Source of the DNA: Perca fluviatilis
Taxonomy: Eukaryota > Chordata > Actinopteri > Perciformes > Percidae
NCBI RefSeq assembly: GCF_010015445.1
Contig: NC_053116.1
Span: 42,093,595-42,157,594 of the forward strand
DNA: 64,000 nucleotides
Direction of reading: 5' to 3'
Shown: positions 60,006 through 64,000 of the stretch, one piece after another
Position numbering within the stretch: the stretch's first letter is position 1
Layout of the letters: every line of letters begins with the position of its first letter
Notes under the pieces: model-generated
Seen by the model: the letters and a program-made list of their open reading frames with translations, nothing else
Told to the model about the DNA's origin: nothing
Databases searched by the model: none
Made by a program: the position numbers and the translations under genes

Positions 60006-60512
60006 ATGTGTTTGTTTTATTTATTTTTTCATTCACGGTATGTGTCGTATTTGTGTGGATAATGCTTAAACGGACATGTATTACACATAAATTGGTGATG
60101 TTTTCAGTGATATCCATTATTTGGTCTCACTTGCAAACACCTTGTGAAAATGTCTGGCACTCGGTAGCGGAGGCAGAGCAGAACGCAGGGCAGGGCCTTG
60201 TTGAATATTCACTGATTTCATGCAAATATCACCAGTTAACAGGATCACCAGCTAAACTGGCACACCGGCCTGGCTGTCAAACTGGGGGCGTTGATAACAA
60301 CACACAGACAAACACACACACACAGGACCAAAAACATAAACAGAAATTCGGGATCGCGGAATGTAAATTTCAAAAAAAAAAATACTGACATTGTTGTCAG
60401 AAAAGATATTCAGCTTAACATGTTTCCTTAATATCTGATGAGGCATTGGTGTCATTTTTGGATTTATTACTGTACATATATTACATATTGGACCTTTAAA
60501 AATGGGGGGGCT

Positions 60513-60519
60513 GTGTGTT

Positions 60520-60569
<50 letters not shown>

Positions 60570-60600
60570 CTGCGTGTGTTTGTGTGTGTATGCGTGTGTG
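60513..60600. repeat. (TG)n microsatellite
   Basis: TG repeats with a few TGCGTCTGCG and TATGCG breaks. Confidence 0.95.
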
Positions 60601-60808
60601 CATGTGGTGGGTAGAACTGTGCAGTCCAACAAAGAGCAGATAATACATGCAAAATATTTGAGTCCCACTTCTCTCATCCAAAGAAATGCATTGCGTTTGA
60701 CTGCTGTGATTGGTGGAAGTCGTGGAAGCTCCAGTGATTAGTTGAATTTGCGAGGTGGCACTATTCCTGAAGGGACTGATTAGCTGAGTCATTAGATCAG
60801 ATACAAAC

Positions 60809-61062
60809 CTGTATGGGTCTTCCCGTTGTTTCCTGCCAATGGTTTTCTAGGCGTCCTGTCACCTCTGCTTTTGCTTCTTTTTTCATAATCTCTTTCAGCA
60901 CATTTTTCCTCTTCGTCCAGTTTCACTTCCTCATACAGAATGTTTTTTGTAGCAACAATCTGAACCCGTACAGCATGGGCGGCAACAGCTTTTCTTCCGT
61001 CCAATTGAAGAGCCAACGGCAGCCACAACGACGATACACAAGAGTAAAATCATACCCCAAAG
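60809..61062 (-). pseudogene. CALHM-like exon 2 remnant (copy E)
   Basis: Minus strand after ttttttcag: LWGMILLLCIVVVAAVGSSI, then GRKKSCCRPCCTGSDCC, parallel to exon 2 of copy B (VIGMSLLFCILSLAAL...GRMTCC). The frame then breaks; ATKNILYEEVKLDEEE and VLKEIMKKEAKAEVTGR continue in two other frames, parallel to the acidic helix of copy B. At least two frameshifts. It lies upstream of the 54-bp exons in the order expected for one gene. Confidence 0.68.
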
Positions 61063-62248
61063 CTGAAAAAAGAAAAAGATTGTTATATTATCAAAACAGA
61101 AGCTGAGAAACACTCAAAATTTTAATACATTTTTGTTACTTTGAAGTTATGAGTTTATGGTGTTCGGACAACAGACCTTCAAATACAGGCTATTTTTGTA
61201 TAATGGAAAACTGCAGCATACGCATGAAATAGATTGTGTGTGTGTGTGTGTTGTTGGGACCAAGCAGTTGGTTAAACCGGATTTTAACCAAAAAGGCTTC
61301 AGATTGAACTGACTCGATTGAAGAGACCATGTGGTTTTTGAAACAGAGGCCTACACGTAAGAGCCCCAGCCTGGTTAATTCACACCTCTATGCAAAAGTC
61401 CCAGCCAGAGGGGAAATAGCCTCACAAATGGCCGGAAATCAAGGAACTACAAGAGTATAGTCTTCACACACACTCAAGAGTTTCGAGTCTTCCTATTGGT
61501 TCAGCAGGACCATAAACACAGCATGAGGTCTTAACCTATAAATTGCCTGATCACCCAAAAATCCCGGCTCTTCACGGTAATTCATTACTGAAAGACACGC
61601 CGCTCAGCTGTTCAAACTAGCAACAGTAGAAACATGGGTGTGGGTAGCTCTGCTACGTGTGTTTGTGTGTGGTCTGATCTTGAGGAGCCTTACACCCACA
61701 CACACAATCTCAACCGAATCGTCATCGTCCGAACTGCGTCCTCTCCTTTTTCTTTCTCTCACTTCTTTCTCTGGGTGGTGCGGCGGTGTGAGGTGCGTGT
61801 CCGCGCTATTCTCCAACATGTAGCCTACTCACAACAATCACTCCTGATTGACGGCCTTTTATCAGCCTGTGTAGGCTACTTTTTCAGACTTCCAGCTAAC
61901 AGCGGTGTCTATAAGCATCACTGGCGGCCAGCAGGGGAAGCGATCCCGGCCGCCACCAGCTGGCTGTCCGGTCAGACTGAAGCTTCTGACAACATCGGAG
62001 AAAATGTGCAGTTGGCCATCAACGTTTGTAAAACTGCCCAGATTCAAACTCTACACAGTTAATTTATCACATAAAAAGTCTCAGAAGTGAATGTAGTGGT
62101 GAAATAGCAGATGAAAATTGTAAAAAGCAATCAGTTCTATAATCTAGCGGCCGAGTTTATACAACTGAACACTTTTACAAATTTCCATCTACCTGAACCT
62201 GGGCCCTATGCATAGGCAGTCCTGATGGGCCCCCATGTTCCTCAACAC
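61063..62248. other. unassigned sequence
   Basis: A 71-codon minus-strand frame (61604-61819) with a basic stretch and DDDDSVEIVCVGV is open but has no supporting homology that I recognise. The rest is unassigned. Confidence 0.3.
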
Positions 62249-62740
62249 TAGTGATGCACAATATATCGACGCCGATATATCGGCCGATATGGTCATTTTT
62301 TACACATCGGTATCGTTCCGATGTCAAAATAGGGGCCGGTGAATAGGGCCGATGTGAATCATTCCTGTGTATTTGACGTGCGTGTGAGAATTTAGATCTA
62401 AATCTGACCTGTGGAGGGCAGTAATATGCTTAACAGCGTCTATACGCGGAAATCAGAAGAAGAAGCAGCAGCAGCGAGTCTGGGGCGGGGGATGTTGGTT
62501 TTTGCAGAATTAATCTGCCGGTGTGGGACACTGGAAAATTTAGTAGACCACCGCCCCTCGGTGGGCGGGGAGAGATGCTCGAAAATAAGAGGTTGCTGCG
62601 GCCCGCCCATTACAGGTTAGTTTGACCAGCGGGCAGCAGCAGCGGTGGCCGGAGCGGGCAGCAGCAGCGGCGGCGGGCGGGCAGCGGCGGATCGGGCGAT
62701 CATGGGGGACATTCTCAGCGGTGAAACGCAAAACGGGGGC
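62249..62740. mobile_element. left end of a hAT-like element
   Basis: Starts TAGTGATGCACAATATATCG followed by ATCGGCCGATAT motifs like the hAT remnant at 49767. The expected inverted end is not found in the window, so the right boundary is arbitrary. A CAGCAG/GGCGG-rich patch occupies 62625-62690. Confidence 0.45.
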
Positions 62741-62784
62741 TGGAGTATAGCTAACCTAGCTAGGTGGAAAGCTAACGCTAGCCA

Positions 62785-62935
62785 GCCACCTCTTCCATCA
62801 ATGCTGCCTGCTCATTAGACAAACTGGACTACATCCAACTTCGCACGAAACTCCCATCCGAAGTTGAGAGACTTCGGTTTTCTTGTTGTGGAAACATGTT
62901 GCCGGGTAAGATTGGAGATGGGCTGTATTAACACA
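62785..62935 (+). pseudogene. LINE endonuclease N-terminal fragment
   Basis: Broken frames give LPSM, then SLDKLDYIQLRTKLPSE, then LRDFGFLVVETC. This resembles the start of the apurinic endonuclease domain of fish L1-like LINEs (SLDNKLDYI... and ...FTETW). Short and frameshifted. Confidence 0.4.
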
Positions 62936-63559
62936 GGCTTTAATTAGCTGCTGTATCCAACGAAATGCTAACTGCTGGGGGAGTTTGGGACTAGTAAATG
63001 CCGACCGTTCTACATTTCACGCAAATTTACAACTGTGTTTATAATCGGCTACATTTAGCTACTGCACACGCGCGTAAAGTTCAGCTAACGATACTAGCAT
63101 TAGCGCTTGGTGGACTGTAAACACCTGTTTCGTATGTCGTTTTTTATATATTTTAAATGTGTAACCATTACAGCCACGTTGAAATGTTGTTTCGTGTATA
63201 TGGTTGAAATGACAATAAAACACATTTGGGTTGAGTTGAATGCTGCCTCACTGTCGGTCTGTAAACGGTAGGCGTGGCTTGGGAGTGGAGTCTAAGCGCG
63301 AAGCAAGTGCATTCTGGGATTTGGTGTCTTTCATCCATATGAGCCAAAAACACATTTTCTGGCTTATCTCGGCCTAGAAGGCACCAATTTCTATAATTTT
63401 TGAGGGTTAGGCCTAACCCTAAAGTACTTGGAAGTTACTGTACTTACAGTTCAGAAGACTGTAAAGCCAGTGTCTGTTCAGTCCAGTTTGTTCTGGCGCT
63501 ATTTCACATTTTACCTTTTCAATACTTTTGGCTTTGGCCATTTAAGGCCTACTACTGTG

Positions 63560-64000
63560 CTTTAAAGGAACACGCCGACTTATTGGGAATTTAGCTTATT
63601 CACCGTAACCCCCAAGAGTTAGACAAATTGATACATACCCTTCTCATCTCCGTGTGTGCTGTATATGCGCGGCTCCAGCAGCATCAGGCCAGCACAGAAC
63701 ATGCAGGTGAATGGTTCCAGTAATCCTACTGCTCCGAATAGGTGACAAAATACGCGAACATGTTCCTATTTACATGTTGTGATTTATAGAGTCACAGTGT
63801 GTACAAAAAACAACGTAACATGAGACACAGCCGTCTTCTAACGGTAAACAAACGGGAACTATATTCTCAGCGCGAAGAATATAGTACTTGGGTGGAGTGA
63901 TATGCTCGCAGCAAGCCTGTCTGAGAATATAGTTCCGGTTTGTTTATGTTAGAAGATGGCTGTATCTCATTGGTTTTTTTGTATACGCTGCTCTACAAAT
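63560..64000. mobile_element. MITE, left part, running off the window
   Basis: Starts ctttaaaggaacacgccgac, which I recognise as the end of a common fish MITE. The right end lies outside the window. It contains an inverted repeat: gtcttctaacggtaaacaaa...tattctcag (63830-63870) against ctgagaatatag...agaagatggc (63921-63960). Confidence 0.6.

Larger units (their letters stand above)
58388..60264. mobile_element. 1.9 kb palindromic element with about 750-bp inverted arms
   Basis: Left arm 58388-59147 and right arm about 59493-60264 are imperfect reverse complements (ends TGTGCCAGTTTAGC / GCTAAACTGGCACA). The flanking ccgg (58384-58387, 60265-60268) fits a 4-bp target duplication. A 33-bp motif (cctaatatgggtctaatgaa) is triplicated in the right arm only (59492-59585). 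Both arms carry a tRNA-like sequence. No transposase; the superfamily is not clear. Confidence 0.8.
57560..60500. repeat. dispersed fish repeat interrupted by a palindromic element
   Basis: 57560-58387 and 60265-60500 read as one repeat (tatctggcaacccgg continuing as cctggctgtcaaactggg) once the insertion at 58388-60264 is removed. Contains gtaacgttagcagttagcag and cattggtgtcatttttgg blocks. No coding capacity. Confidence 0.6.

Noticed and set aside
61604..61819. Short acidic frame with a SUMO-interaction-like VEIVC stretch
   Set aside because: No flanking exon or family match recognised; 71 codons is within chance for this region.

Overview
This is vertebrate, almost certainly teleost (percomorph-like), nuclear DNA. 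The reasons are split genes with GT-AG introns, long CA/TG microsatellites, and a dense load of fish-type transposons: hAT, Tc1/mariner, PIF/Harbinger, CMC/EnSpm, L2/Rex1- and L1-like LINEs. There are no operons, rRNA genes or CRISPR arrays. Family names come from recognising motifs, not from a database search.

The only plausible host genes form a minus-strand cluster of CALHM-like (calcium homeostasis modulator-like) four-transmembrane channel genes. Copy B (24758-27759, four exons, one frameshift) and copy C (39840-41014, two exons, fully open) are nearly or fully intact. Copy A (23202-23500) is a pseudogene exon with an in-frame stop. Further exons lie at 44448-48160, 52493-52546, 56954-57007 and 60809-61062. 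The last coding exon of this third group seems to have expanded into a 2 kb coding minisatellite and taken nested transposon insertions.

Layout: 1-7.6 kb holds minisatellites (including a 2.3 kb pyrimidine array), MITEs and a foldback Tc1 element. 7.6-18.8 kb is an 11 kb CMC/EnSpm-like transposon with terminal inverted repeats, AACACT subterminal repeats, a decayed Tnp2-like transposase and a decayed multi-exon accessory gene; it carries nested hAT MITEs. 18.8-22.9 kb holds the C-terminal end of a second accessory-gene copy, an L1-like fragment and a dispersed repeat with a perfect 28-bp hairpin. 23-28 kb holds CALHM copies A and B, with a Harbinger element in an intron of B. 29.4-33.3 kb is a 34-bp satellite of about 115 copies with higher-order duplications. 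33.3-39.2 kb is hAT, PIF-like and Tc1-like remnants. 39.8-41 kb is CALHM copy C. 41.6-54.1 kb holds two inverted 57-bp minisatellites bracketing a nest of hATs, a LINE, a BED-finger exon and the coding minisatellite. 57.5-60.5 kb is a repeat split by a 1.9 kb palindromic element whose arms both carry tRNA-like Pol III boxes. The last 3.5 kb holds repeat ends.

Exon boundaries were read by eye from splice consensus and conserved phase. Target-site duplications were checked directly in the sequence, and those that are imperfect are flagged.
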